From NCBI RefSeq assembly GCF_000737335.2, contig NZ_JMCC02000099.1, forward strand, positions 9,499 to 73,498: a DNA stretch of 64,000 bases, given 5' to 3'. The notes under the pieces are model-generated. The model searched no databases, was not told the DNA's origin, and saw nothing but the letters and a program-made list of their open reading frames with translations. Source of the DNA: Enhygromyxa salina (lineage in GTDB: Bacteria > Myxococcota_A > Polyangia > Nannocystales > Nannocystaceae). Of this stretch, positions 8,273 through 17,594 are shown piece after piece. Position 1 is the first letter of the stretch. The number at the start of each line of letters is the position of its first letter. The position numbers and the translations under genes are program-made.

Positions 8273-11200
8273 TCAGCGAACGCCGATGAACGCTTCGTCC
8301 GCGTCGATCGTGTCGCCAAGGGTCACGCGCACGACCTGCCCGCGGATCGACGACGTGGTGCCGGGGCCGCTCCCATCGACGATGTAGGCGACGTTTGACT
8401 GAGGCCCAGGGACGATCCGAACCGGGTACGTGACGGGCCGCGCCTCGAGGATCAGCCGATCGGCGAAGGCGCCATAGCCGGTCGAGAGCCGCCACTCCAC
8501 GCGGTAGCCCCGGGGGATCCGCGAGCGCCTGAACCTGGCCGCCTCGGCCGGCCAGATCGCGTCTTCCCAGGTTGCATTGGGCAAGCTCGGGACGTCCTGG
8601 CTCAGGGCTTCGAGGGCGCTGAGATCCAGCACGATGCTGAACACCGGGTTGGAGTAGCGCAGCGCGCTGACCGGGATCCCCTCGTACTCGAACTGGTGGA
8701 ACCGGGTGGCCGCGCGTGGTGAGACGATCCGACACGGGTTCGCGTTGCTCGGCTGAACGCTCTGATCATCGGCGCAGGTCGGGATCGCCAGCCACTCGGG
8801 ATCGTCGGGGTCGTCGGTGGGCGGCAGCGGCAGCCGGCTGGTGAGCAGCCGCGAGATGTCAGCGTTGGCGGTTGGCTGGCACTCGAACATGCCGGGCAGG
8901 TCGTCGGCCTCGACCGCTTCGACCAGATCCTGGACGAACCCGACCCCCGGCCCCGTCACCTGAAACGCGTTGCTGAGCGCGACCTGGTAGCGCACGAATT
9001 CTTGAAAGCAGCCGGGGCCCGGCAGTCGCCGAAGCCGACACTCGCTGGCGTTCTCACACGGCCGCCGGCAGCGGGAGTCGATACACAGGCTGTCGGTGCA
9101 CTCGTCGTCGGTGGTGCAGCCGCCGTCGGGCTGGCTGTTGGTGCACACGAACTGATCCTCGAATTCGGCGACCGGGGCCTGACCGCTCAGCAGCTGGCTG
9201 GGATCGGGGCAACACTCGAACTCGTTGGTGACCCCGCACGCGGCCTCGCTGAAGCCTGCGAGGCACGCACAGTCACCGTTGGCCATCGACACGCTGTTGG
9301 CGGGGCAGCCATCGTCGAGCTCGGGCGAGCGCGCCCGCAGGTACGACCTCGGCGCCTGGGTCATTGGCTCGATCCACAGCTGATCCTGGAAGGCGCGCGT
9401 GATCGTGTACTCGCGCAAGGCCTCGCCGCAGGGATCCGAGATGAAGGTTCCGCACGCCTTGCGCAGCTGCTCGACGCCGTCGTCGTAGGCCGAGGCAGAG
9501 ATGCAGATCCCGCTGCTCTGGGGCGCGGTGTCGCTCTCGAGCAGGCACCGACGACCGTCGCCGCAGTCGTCGTCATCGTTGCAGCCAATGAGCACCAGCT
9601 TGTCGCCAGCGAGGACGCCGTCGTCACAAAAGGCCGCGGTGCTGTCGATGAGGCGGGCGTCGCCGGGATCGGAAGGCGAGCAGGTTGGGTCCGACGCGTC
9701 TGCGTTCGCGCAGCTGATCCGCCCGGTCGACGACTGCGTGTTCTGGATCGTGCCCTCCCACTCGAGCGACCACGACTGGGTGCCGGAGCTGCCCCAGCTG
9801 CGATAGTCGTGGACGATCACCCGCGCGGCGGAGTCCGCGTAGAGGGGCTCGTCGCCAGCCCCGAGCCGGTCGAAGTCACCGCCAACGTTCAGGCGCGCGA
9901 GCGCGTTCTCGTCGGCTGTGTAGGCGGCGTCGATCCGTCGCAGCGTGGGCGCGAGCTGGCGGGTGATCCCCGATCCGTTGGCGATCACGCGCCCGGGCGG
10001 ATCGTCTTGGACGACCGGCAGCTGGGCCCGAAGATCTTCGGTGGGCTGCGGCCACAGCGAGTGGGCAAACAGCCGGACCTCCATGATTGACGCCGGGTCG
10101 GTGCCGCCGAGGTCGGACGCCTCGGTCTGGCCGTTGGCGCGCTCCTGGTCGATCATCGAGTAGACCGCGTAGCCGCCCGAGGTCACGCCAACGGCGACCG
10201 TCCCTGCCTCTGTCGATGGGCCGCTGTTGGGCGAGCCAACGTAAGCCTTGCGGAACATCCAGTCGGTCACCTCTTCGCCGCGACCGGGGCGGAGCCCAGG
10301 CCCCCGCGCGAAGCCCCGGCGCGAAGCCGGCTGGCCCTCGTTGGGCGACTGCGCGACCGCGACGCAGGCGACCGCGGCCGCCTTGGGCACGATGCTGGGG
10401 TCGAGCTGGGTCTCGCACTCGATGCCGATGCTGTCTTCCGCGGCCGGGAGCTCGCGCCCCACGACCCGCGTGGATCCGTCGCCGGCCACGACGTAGATGA
10501 ACTGGCTAAACGGCGAGCCCTGCTCGTCGATGCTGGCGTTGACGGCTGGGCTCACGCGGATCCCCTTGATCCCGCCAGCGTCGCTGAGCATCAGCTGGTT
10601 GGTGAGCGGCTTCCACTGCCCGGTGTCCTCGATCGGGATCTCGAACAAGAGGTCGGATCCCAGCCCGCCCACGAACAAGCGCTGACCTACGACCTCGGCG
10701 TCTGCTTCGTCGTAGCCCGACGAGGTTGGTTCGCCAGCGCTGGGCTCGGGGTCCTCGCTGGGCAGCGGCACCTCGAGCGAGAGCTCGAGCGCCTGCACGA
10801 ACGGACCGGTGGCGTCGACCAGCGGCGAGCTTGGCAAGTCGCCCTCGAACTGGGCCGGACACTCGAGCGGACAGGTTGGGGTGACGCCCGTGTCGACCAC
10901 GGTGACGCCGCCAAACCCATCGCTCTGAAACTGCCGACTCTGGATGATCTCACCGTTTTGAAGGTTGACCTCTGCGACCAGGTTGCAGGTTGGAAAGCTG
11001 ACGTAGGCGCTGGCGCGGACCAGCGGATCGCAGATCCCCGTGAGCGTCTGGCCTGGGCCGAGGCCGGGCGCCTGCGTGAGGTTGGCCGGCACCGAGAGCA
11101 CCTGCCCCGGCCGGGCGCCGAGCGGGCGCCGCTTCTTCGCCTCCGCGTCGAATGTTGTGGGGATCAGGGTCGTGACCAGGCTGCTAGGCTCGTCGATTGG

Positions 11201-11686
11201 ATCGGCGTTGCCAAGGGCGATGCCAGCGAGCGCGGGCGCGTCGAGCAAGGTCAGATCACAGCTGCCAACGTTGGCCGACAACACCCGGCAGCCGTCGTCG
11301 CTGGCGTCGAGATCCGTGGGCAGGATCCCGGCCGGGATGAAGTTGTAGCCGGGGATCTCGACGTTCAGATCGACCAAGCGGTTCGAGCACTTGGTGAACA
11401 TCGCGATCTCGTTGCGCTCGGAGTTGGCGACGAAGCCGACGAGGTGGGGGTTGTCGGACGTGCAGCTGCCGGTCTCCTGCTGACACACGCTCAGCGGCAG
11501 CGGCTGCGCCACGCAGTTCTCGTCGTTGTCGTCGCACTCGACCACCGCGCACACCAGCGCGAGGTCGGTGGGTCGGTCGAGCACCCGGTTGGGGATGTCC
11601 GGCGTCTCTTGGGGCTGACAGCCCGCGCTGGAGAGCAACACCAGCGAGGCCAGCAGTGGGGCGAAGATGCGGATCCGGCGGCTCAT
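8273..11686 (-). CDS. Large cysteine-rich surface lipoprotein, possible beta-propeller
   Basis: The 1137-residue precursor has a lipoprotein signal peptide ending in LLSSAGC, so it should be lipid-anchored. The N-terminal half has repeated short motifs reminiscent of propeller or YVTN-type blades (VGFVANSERNEIAMF, then PTDLDASDDGCRVLSANVG). A cysteine-rich stretch lies near residues 800-910, containing CACLAGFSEAACG, CTTDDECTDSLC and CRRPCENASEC, EGF/Dickkopf-like patterns common in myxobacterial surface proteins. The gene overlaps the preceding lipoprotein gene by four bases (ATGA), so the two are almost certainly cotranslated and may form a surface complex. No enzymatic motif was seen. The function is unknown. 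Confidence 0.8.
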   Translation of the reverse strand: MSRRIRIFAPLLASLVLLSSAGCQPQETPDIPNRVLDRPTDLALVCAVVECDDNDENCVAQPLPLSVCQQETGSCTSDNPHLVGFVANSERNEIAMFTKCSNRLVDLNVEIPGYNFIPAGILPTDLDASDDGCRVLSANVGSCDLTLLDAPALAGIALGNADPIDEPSSLVTTLIPTTFDAEAKKRRPLGARPGQVLSVPANLTQAPGLGPGQTLTGICDPLVRASAYVSFPTCNLVAEVNLQNGEIIQSRQFQSDGFGGVTVVDTGVTPTCPLECPAQFEGDLPSSPLVDATGPFVQALELSLEVPLPSEDPEPSAGEPTSSGYDEADAEVVGQRLFVGGLGSDLLFEIPIEDTGQWKPLTNQLMLSDAGGIKGIRVSPAVNASIDEQGSPFSQFIYVVAGDGSTRVVGRELPAAEDSIGIECETQLDPSIVPKAAAVACVAVAQSPNEGQPASRRGFARGPGLRPGRGEEVTDWMFRKAYVGSPNSGPSTEAGTVAVGVTSGGYAVYSMIDQERANGQTEASDLGGTDPASIMEVRLFAHSLWPQPTEDLRAQLPVVQDDPPGRVIANGSGITRQLAPTLRRIDAAYTADENALARLNVGGDFDRLGAGDEPLYADSAARVIVHDYRSWGSSGTQSWSLEWEGTIQNTQSSTGRISCANADASDPTCSPSDPGDARLIDSTAAFCDDGVLAGDKLVLIGCNDDDDCGDGRRCLLESDTAPQSSGICISASAYDDGVEQLRKACGTFISDPCGEALREYTITRAFQDQLWIEPMTQAPRSYLRARSPELDDGCPANSVSMANGDCACLAGFSEAACGVTNEFECCPDPSQLLSGQAPVAEFEDQFVCTNSQPDGGCTTDDECTDSLCIDSRCRRPCENASECRLRRLPGPGCFQEFVRYQVALSNAFQVTGPGVGFVQDLVEAVEADDLPGMFECQPTANADISRLLTSRLPLPPTDDPDDPEWLAIPTCADDQSVQPSNANPCRIVSPRAATRFHQFEYEGIPVSALRYSNPVFSIVLDLSALEALSQDVPSLPNATWEDAIWPAEAARFRRSRIPRGYRVEWRLSTGYGAFADRLILEARPVTYPVRIVPGPQSNVAYIVDGSGPGTTSSIRGQVVRVTLGDTIDADEAFIGVR

Positions 11687-13467
11687 TGTACGTAGGGCTC
11701 CTGCAGGCCGATCCGCGCGACTTGGCTAAACCGCGCCGGATTCGTGGGGGCCATGCTGATCACGCTGATCGTCGCGTCGAGGGTGTTGGCCACGTAGACG
11801 ACCTCGCGGGCGAGGTCGACGGCCATCGTGTCGGGGCCGATCCCGGCGCGGGACAAGCCGACGACGGTCAAGCTGGCGAGATCGACGATGAACACCTCGC
11901 CGCTGCGAAAACAGGTCACCAACCCGTACTCGACCGCGCCGTCGTCATAGATCACCAAGCTCGTTGGCTGCGCGCAGATTTCTACCTGGCCCGCGGGCAC
12001 GTCGAGCGGCTCGCCGTCGACGCCCAGCGACGTGTCGACCCGCACCAGCGCGCCGGGGTTGCTCTGGACCACGTACAGCTCGTTGCCCGTGCGCGAGAAG
12101 GCTATGTCGGCGAGGATCGGGCGGCTGACCGCCGGATCGAGCACCTGGGGGAGCCCGCCGACCTCGAAGGGCGCACCGACCGGCTCGAGCTGGGCCTCGC
12201 AGATGATCGCGCCAGGCTGGCTGGGCACCGTGGAGTTGTGGTTGATGCAGGTCTGCCCGCTGACGGGCTTGTGCGCGATCGCCCGGACGGGCTGGGCCGA
12301 GGCGATCCAGCGCATGCTCGCGTAGATCAACGGACCGATCTGCGCGGTCGCCTCATCATCGTCATCGCCGTCGCCGTCGCCGTCGCCGTCGCCAGGTTCT
12401 GGCCGCTCAGCCAGGCCAAACCCGCCTTGAAAGCTAAACGACGCACCCAGGATCTCGAGCAGATTCGCCTGGTGGACGATCGCCGGACGCCCGTCGCCGC
12501 CGTTCTCAAAGCCCTCGAGCTCGAGCAGGGTCAGGTCCGAGTCGCCTTGATGGGTCACGTACGCGAGCGGCTGCTCGGGGTGCGGGCTGACGAGCACGCG
12601 GAACGGCTCGCGGGCGAGCCGGCTCTCGTCGGGATCGTTGCGCAGGAACCTGAGCCGGTGATCGTCATCGCAGCGCCGCCCGCCGTTGACGTCTTCTGGA
12701 TCCTGGGATTGGCCGCACTCGAGCTGCAAGTCGTCCGCGCCGCCGAGCCCCCCGCTCATCTCGACATAGGTGATGCTGGGGTCGCCGCGCACGGGGGTCA
12801 GCAACATCGACTGATCGGCGGCGGGGCTGAACGTGTCGGTACGCATGTCCCACGCGACGGTGGGACCCGGAAAGTTGCCGAACTGGACGGTCGCCGCCTC
12901 GAGCACGAAGGGCTCCTCGAGGCACTCGATCACCTGGGGCAGGTTGGCGACCCGCCGGCACGGGACAAACTTGCCAGGCTGGTACTCGGGATCGGCGGAC
13001 CCGGCGTACTTCAGGCCCGACGCCGCGGCGTCGTAGGCCTCGTCGATGTCGGTCGCCTGCGGGAGGACCTGATCGGACGCGACCGCGTCCCAGAACAGGT
13101 CGAGGTTGAGCGCGACGAGCGAGCCCGCGTTGTAGCGCCGATCGCTGTTGGCGTTGGTCACGACCAACCACGACGCGGGCGTTCGGCACTGGAGATTGCT
13201 GGTGCAGACGTCGCCGGCCGCACACTCGACGGGCGGCTCGTCGGGCATCGCGGGATCAACCCCGCACGGTCCGTTCGACTCCGCGGACACCCGCGGGTCG
13301 AGCAGCAGCCCCGATGGAAACGCGAGCGCTCCCGCCGGTGGATTGAAGCCGGGGTTGGCCTGGCCGCAGCCGGCCCCCAGCGCCAACGCGCCCGCCGTCA
13401 CGCACGTGAACGCGGCGACCAACGAGGTGGCCGCCGTCCTTTGCAGACCAGCTGGTGCGCGACGCAT
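11683..13467 (-). CDS. Propeller-like surface lipoprotein
   Basis: From the ATG at 13467 the protein has 594 residues, a basic n-region (MRRAPAGL), a hydrophobic core and the lipobox LALGAGC. A longer ATG at 13521 overlaps the recO stop as ATGA and would add 18 residues before the signal peptide, so the start is ambiguous. The C-terminal region contains YVTN-like phrases ('MAVDLAREVVYVANTLDATI', 'IAFSRTGNELYVVQSNPGAL') that suggest a beta-propeller. A GDGDGDGDGDDDDE tract is encoded by a hexanucleotide run near 12355-12391. It is translationally coupled to the next lipoprotein. Function unknown. Confidence 0.78.
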   Translation of the reverse strand: MRRAPAGLQRTAATSLVAAFTCVTAGALALGAGCGQANPGFNPPAGALAFPSGLLLDPRVSAESNGPCGVDPAMPDEPPVECAAGDVCTSNLQCRTPASWLVVTNANSDRRYNAGSLVALNLDLFWDAVASDQVLPQATDIDEAYDAAASGLKYAGSADPEYQPGKFVPCRRVANLPQVIECLEEPFVLEAATVQFGNFPGPTVAWDMRTDTFSPAADQSMLLTPVRGDPSITYVEMSGGLGGADDLQLECGQSQDPEDVNGGRRCDDDHRLRFLRNDPDESRLAREPFRVLVSPHPEQPLAYVTHQGDSDLTLLELEGFENGGDGRPAIVHQANLLEILGASFSFQGGFGLAERPEPGDGDGDGDGDDDDEATAQIGPLIYASMRWIASAQPVRAIAHKPVSGQTCINHNSTVPSQPGAIICEAQLEPVGAPFEVGGLPQVLDPAVSRPILADIAFSRTGNELYVVQSNPGALVRVDTSLGVDGEPLDVPAGQVEICAQPTSLVIYDDGAVEYGLVTCFRSGEVFIVDLASLTVVGLSRAGIGPDTMAVDLAREVVYVANTLDATISVISMAPTNPARFSQVARIGLQEPYVQ

Positions 13468-13517
13468 GAGCCGGGAAACTATCAAGTACACCGGCGAATT
13501 CCAGCCTGTAAGGGCGC

Positions 13518-14339
13518 TCATTCGGATCCGTCGGAGCAGTTGGCCCCGTCGGACGACCCCTTGTCCGCGTGTCGCGTGGCGATCTGAGCAAAAAATGCCA
13601 GCGAGCGCAGCGGCGCACGCAGGTGCGGCTGGATCAGCTCACGGCACAAGTCACGCAGGCCCCGCCGGATCTCGCGCTCGGCCTGCGCGTAGGCCCGGTC
13701 GCGGGCCTCGGGATCGGCGTGGAGCAAGGTCGTCGCCAGGTCCCGCACGGCCACGGGCAGGCGCCGGGCCCCGCTCGCATGAACCGGACACGCGACCCCG
13801 CCCCGTGCGGCCGAGAACGCGACGCCGTCCTCGCTCACGTTGGCCGCGGCCCCGCACACGCTGCATTGATCCAGCGCAGGCAGCAGCCCCAAGCTGTCGA
13901 GCAAGCCAAGCTCGTAGCGGCGCAGCAGCGCGGGCTTGTGGGTCTCGGGCTGGCCCGCCCAGGTCATCGCGTCCTCGATCGCTTCGCACAGGCGACCAAA
14001 GGTGGTGGGATCCGGCGCGCTGCCCCCAACGAGCTGATCGCTCAGCTCGCACAGGTACGCCACGTACGCGAAGGCCTCGAGGTCGCGCCCGAGCCCGCTG
14101 TGATCAAAGCTTGGCGTGAAGCTGTCGAGCACGGCCAGCGAGCCGCGGCCGCGGTCGAGCCCAACCTCGCCGCGGGCGCCAACTGGCAGCCCGCCCGGAA
14201 ACCGCCGACGGCTGCGCCGGGCACCCCGCGCGATGCAGTCGACCTTGCCGCGCCCGGGCGTCAACAGCACCACGATCAGATCCGACTCGCGCAGGGCTCG
14301 GGTCCGCAGCACCACCGCGGGGGTGAGGATCTCGCTCAT
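13518..14339 (-). CDS. recO: DNA repair protein RecO
   Basis: The 273-residue protein starts MSEILTPAVVLRTRALRESD, the usual RecO N-terminal OB-fold opening, which places the start at 14339 rather than at the longer frame. The helical domain carries the zinc-binding cysteines (CSVCG, then CPVH) about 25 residues apart, and ends with 'LRSLAFF'. RecO works with RecF/RecR to load RecA on gapped DNA. It lies 8 bases after mgtE on the same strand and its stop touches the next gene, so it is probably part of one transcript. Confidence 0.93.
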   Translation of the reverse strand: MSEILTPAVVLRTRALRESDLIVVLLTPGRGKVDCIARGARRSRRRFPGGLPVGARGEVGLDRGRGSLAVLDSFTPSFDHSGLGRDLEAFAYVAYLCELSDQLVGGSAPDPTTFGRLCEAIEDAMTWAGQPETHKPALLRRYELGLLDSLGLLPALDQCSVCGAAANVSEDGVAFSAARGGVACPVHASGARRLPVAVRDLATTLLHADPEARDRAYAQAEREIRRGLRDLCRELIQPHLRAPLRSLAFFAQIATRHADKGSSDGANCSDGSE

Positions 14340-14347
14340 GACAGGCT

Positions 14348-15703
14348 CTACATGGGCACGTCGAGCAGCACCGTCGCCAACCAAAAATAGAACATCAGAC
14401 CCAGGATATCGACGGCGGTGGTCACAAACGGACCGGTCGAGACCGCGGGGTCGATCTTGAGCCGGTTCATGAGCAGCGGGATCGAGGTGCCGACCGTCGC
14501 GGCGATCGTCATCGATCCCATCATTCCGGCCATCAGCACGATGCCCAGCGCGACCGGGTCCGCGACCGAGGTGCCGACGAAGGGCGCAGCGAGGGCGATC
14601 AGCAGCCCGTACAGCGCCCCCAGCGTCAGGCCCAAGCCCATCTCGCGGAACACCAGGCGCCCGAGCGCGCCGCTCTCGACGTAGCCAACCGCCAATCCGC
14701 GCACGACGATCGTCGAGCTCTGGGTGCCAACGTTGCCCCCCATGCCAGCGACGACCGGCATGAACAGCGCGAGCACGGGCACGGCCTCGAGCGCGCTCTC
14801 GAACCCCGACAGCGCGACCGCGACCAGCACCCCGCCGATCGCCGCAGCCAACAACCAGGGCATCCGCGCGCGAAAGCTGGACCAGAACGAGCGGGTCTCG
14901 AACAGCTCTTCGCCGGCGCCGGCCATCTTGAGGATGTCCTCGGTCGCCTCTTCGCGGATGACGTCGACGATGTCGTCGATCGTCACGACCCCAACCAGCC
15001 GCCGCTGCTCGTCGACGACCGGGACCGCGACCAGGTCGTAGCGCATCGCCACGTCGGCCACGTCCTCCTGATCGGACTCGCGGTCGACGTAGACCAGCTC
15101 GGGCTCCATGACCTCGCGGATCGAGTCGTCGCGGCGCCCGGTCAGCAGCTTGCGCAGCGACACGACCCCGACCAGGCGATCGTCCTCGTCGATCACGTAC
15201 ACATAAAACGCCTGGTCGGGCGGATCCTCGACCTCTTGTACGACGCGGGTGGCCTCGGCCACCGTCGCGCTGTCGTACACGCGGATGAAGTCCAGCGACA
15301 TGATGCCGCCAGCGCTGTTCTCGTCGTAGCCAAGCAGCTGCTCGACCTCGTCGGCGTCCTCGGGGTCGAGCCGGGTCAGGATCTGACGCAGAAGGCTCTC
15401 TTCGACGCGACCCAAGATGTCGGCGACGTCGTCGGAGTCGAGATCATCGAGCAGGATCGCAACTTCTTCGGGGGCGAGCCGACGGACGATCTCGGCCGCC
15501 GTCTCTTCGCGCAGCTCGGCGAAGACGGCCGCGCGCCGCTCGACCGAGAGCATCTGCAGCACCCGGTCCTGATCTTCCGGCGGCGCGTTGTCGAGCTGGG
15601 CCGCGATCTGAACCTCGTCCAGCCGCTGCAGGATCCGCGCGACCCGGCGCGTCTCCTTGCGTCGCAGCGGACGCATCAGATCGATCTGCTTGCGACGAGC
15701 CAT
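14348..15703 (-). CDS. mgtE: Magnesium transporter MgtE
   Basis: The 451-residue product has the standard MgtE order. First comes an N-terminal superhelical domain (to about residue 135). Two CBS domains follow (about 140-260; 'LVGVVSLRKLL', 'LVGVVTIDDIVDVI'). The pore domain has five predicted helices, with 'PVVAGMGGNVGTQSSTIVVR' as the signature. It is a Mg2+-gated inner-membrane channel. Length matches the family. It is the upstream neighbour of recO on the same strand. Confidence 0.95.
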   Translation of the reverse strand: MARRKQIDLMRPLRRKETRRVARILQRLDEVQIAAQLDNAPPEDQDRVLQMLSVERRAAVFAELREETAAEIVRRLAPEEVAILLDDLDSDDVADILGRVEESLLRQILTRLDPEDADEVEQLLGYDENSAGGIMSLDFIRVYDSATVAEATRVVQEVEDPPDQAFYVYVIDEDDRLVGVVSLRKLLTGRRDDSIREVMEPELVYVDRESDQEDVADVAMRYDLVAVPVVDEQRRLVGVVTIDDIVDVIREEATEDILKMAGAGEELFETRSFWSSFRARMPWLLAAAIGGVLVAVALSGFESALEAVPVLALFMPVVAGMGGNVGTQSSTIVVRGLAVGYVESGALGRLVFREMGLGLTLGALYGLLIALAAPFVGTSVADPVALGIVLMAGMMGSMTIAATVGTSIPLLMNRLKIDPAVSTGPFVTTAVDILGLMFYFWLATVLLDVPM

Positions 15704-15779
15704 GGCCGGGACCTGCGAGCGGCATGGTACTGGTTTCCAGCCCAGGCCACGAACGCCCGGTCCGCGCGACCGCAGCCGC

Positions 15780-16451
15780 TCAGGACTTGATGATGATCGA
15801 CTCGGCCTGCCCGCTCGCGAGCGTGAACGCGATGAACACGACCAGCGCGACGAGCAGCGCCACGACCAACCACATCAGGATCCGCGCGCTCGGGAGCTTG
15901 CCGATCCACTGGGCCAGCCAAGCGTCGACGACGCCCGCCCGCCGGGTCGCCGGCCGCCGTGACCGCGCCGCGTCCTGACCCCGACCGGGCTTGCCGTCGA
16001 GCGCCGCCGGACTGCCGTTGGCGTTGTTGGTCTCGCGTCGGCGTGCCCGCAGCTTGGCCCGCTCGCGCTCATAGAGCAGGCCGAGCACCGTGTCGGGATC
16101 GAGGTCGAGCGAGCGCGCACAGCAGCGCAAGAACCCCTTGGTGAACACCATGCCCGGGAGCTCTTCGTAGCGGTCGGCCTCGAGCAGCTCGAGTTGGCCC
16201 CGGGGGATCTTGGTGACCGCCGCCAGCTGCTCGAGGCTCATGCCCCGACGCTTGCGCTGGGCCTGCAGATATGGACCCGGGCTCTGGTGCCCCTCGGCGC
16301 CCGGCTCGGACCGCGCCGATGGATCTTTTGGGTACTCGACCTCGCGGCGTCGCTTCGCGGCCTTCGATCGCCCCCGCCCGCTGGGCTGTCCTTCAGCGTT
16401 CGCTACCGTCTCGGGAACCACGACCCGAAGGCGACCTGTGTCAGCTGGCAT
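15780..16451 (-). CDS. RodZ-like HTH membrane protein
   Basis: The 223-residue protein has an HTH_25/XRE-like domain in the middle (about 58-130; 'YLQAQRKRRGMSLEQLAAVT', 'FTKGFLRCCARSLDLDPD') and a single transmembrane helix near the C-terminus (about 190-212, 'ILMWLVVALLVALVVFIAF'). This HTH-linker-TM layout is that of RodZ, which links MreB to the cell wall, but the periplasmic domain is nearly absent here. It sits directly downstream of a PilF/Tgl-like TPR lipoprotein, the same order as pilF-rodZ in gammaproteobacteria. Confidence 0.8.
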   Translation of the reverse strand: MPADTGRLRVVVPETVANAEGQPSGRGRSKAAKRRREVEYPKDPSARSEPGAEGHQSPGPYLQAQRKRRGMSLEQLAAVTKIPRGQLELLEADRYEELPGMVFTKGFLRCCARSLDLDPDTVLGLLYERERAKLRARRRETNNANGSPAALDGKPGRGQDAARSRRPATRRAGVVDAWLAQWIGKLPSARILMWLVVALLVALVVFIAFTLASGQAESIIIKS

Positions 16452-16556
16452 CGGCGCGAGTGTGCAGTCACCCCCGGCGACCGGGCAAGGGCTTCGGCGC
16501 CAATCACGCCGTGAGCCCGCGCCTCCACGTCTGCGCCCGAGCGGGGCCGATCGGCC

Positions 16557-17501
16557 TCACTTGGCGGGGGGCGGCGCATCGGCCGCTGCCAGCGACATGA
16601 ACTGACGGCACGCATTGGCCAGGCAGCTGCGAGGGGCCAGCTCCAGGCACTCCGCAAACGCGTCACTCGCGCCCTGCCCGTGCCCAAGCCGCATCCGAGC
16701 GATCCCGGCGACCCGATGGGCATCCTGGATCGGACAGCGCTCGTCGTTGATCACCCGCTCCGCCTCCTCGAGCGCTTGCTCGGTCATGTCGAAGTCGAGG
16801 TAGACCTGCGCGAGCCGGTAGCGCCCAACACAGTAGTCCGGGTTCATGAGCACGGACTGGCGCAGCTCGGTCATCGCCTGCACGAGGTCACCCTGCTCGT
16901 GATAGGCCAGCCCGAGGTTGGCCAGCGCCGAGTACTTCTCTGTGTAGAATTGGGCTCCAAGCGCGAGCTCGAGCTCGGTCCGAGCCCGCTCGTGATCGTG
17001 GAAGTACAGCGAGATCACGGCCATCGAGTTGAACGCCCGGCCCAGGCTGGGATCGTTCTCGTCGTAGGCCGCCGCGGCCTTGCTGAAGGACTCGTGGGCG
17101 GCGCGATGCAGATCGTCGGCCCGAAGCCGCTGCTCGTCGGCGGCCTGGTCGGTCAAGCACATCTCCGACTCGATGAACTCGATGATCATCCGCCCCTCGT
17201 GCAGCAGGATCAGACCCATCAGGTAGTGGGAGTTGCCGTGCTCCGGGATCGCCTCGAGCGCGAATTCCAGCTGCTTCTTGGCGTCGTCGAAGGAGCCGGT
17301 CTGGGCCGATCCAAGCGCGATCTCATAGTGGTTGTCCGCCGAGTCCTGCAGCTTCTCGGGGCTGCGCTTCTCGCTTTGGTGGGCGCACCCGAGGGTCACG
17401 ACGGCCAGCAACGCCAGACCCAGGGTCCTCGGACCGCGACGGCGGACGGGGGCGGGCGCTTGGCGAGGGACGCCGGCCGAGACATCGGGTCGCAATTGCA
17501 T
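16557..17501 (-). CDS. TPR lipoprotein, PilF/Tgl pilotin-like
   Basis: The 314-residue precursor has a signal peptide with lipobox AVVTLGC about 40 residues in. Several TPR units follow (for example 'DNHYEIALGSAQTGSFDDAK', 'ALANLGLAYHEQGDLVQAMT', 'GRYRLAQVYLDFDMTEQALE'). TPR lipoproteins of this type (PilF, Tgl) pilot the type IV pilus secretin to the outer membrane. The neighbour downstream is RodZ-like, supporting this reading, but no other pilus gene is in the window. The start at 17501 is preferred because it shortens an otherwise odd N-terminal extension. Calling it Tgl would go beyond the evidence. Confidence 0.78.
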   Translation of the reverse strand: MQLRPDVSAGVPRQAPAPVRRRGPRTLGLALLAVVTLGCAHQSEKRSPEKLQDSADNHYEIALGSAQTGSFDDAKKQLEFALEAIPEHGNSHYLMGLILLHEGRMIIEFIESEMCLTDQAADEQRLRADDLHRAAHESFSKAAAAYDENDPSLGRAFNSMAVISLYFHDHERARTELELALGAQFYTEKYSALANLGLAYHEQGDLVQAMTELRQSVLMNPDYCVGRYRLAQVYLDFDMTEQALEEAERVINDERCPIQDAHRVAGIARMRLGHGQGASDAFAECLELAPRSCLANACRQFMSLAAADAPPPAK

Positions 17502-17594
17502 CGTCGCCGACGCTAGCAGCGAGCGCCCTGGCCCCAAAGAAAGCGACAAATGCGGGGTGGACCTGGTCGACGCCCCCCCCTACCCTGCCGGCGC

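Noticed and set aside
11656..13587. A 643-codon open frame on the plus strand
   Set aside because: Antisense to the lipoprotein gene with a clear lipobox; no motif in this reading.
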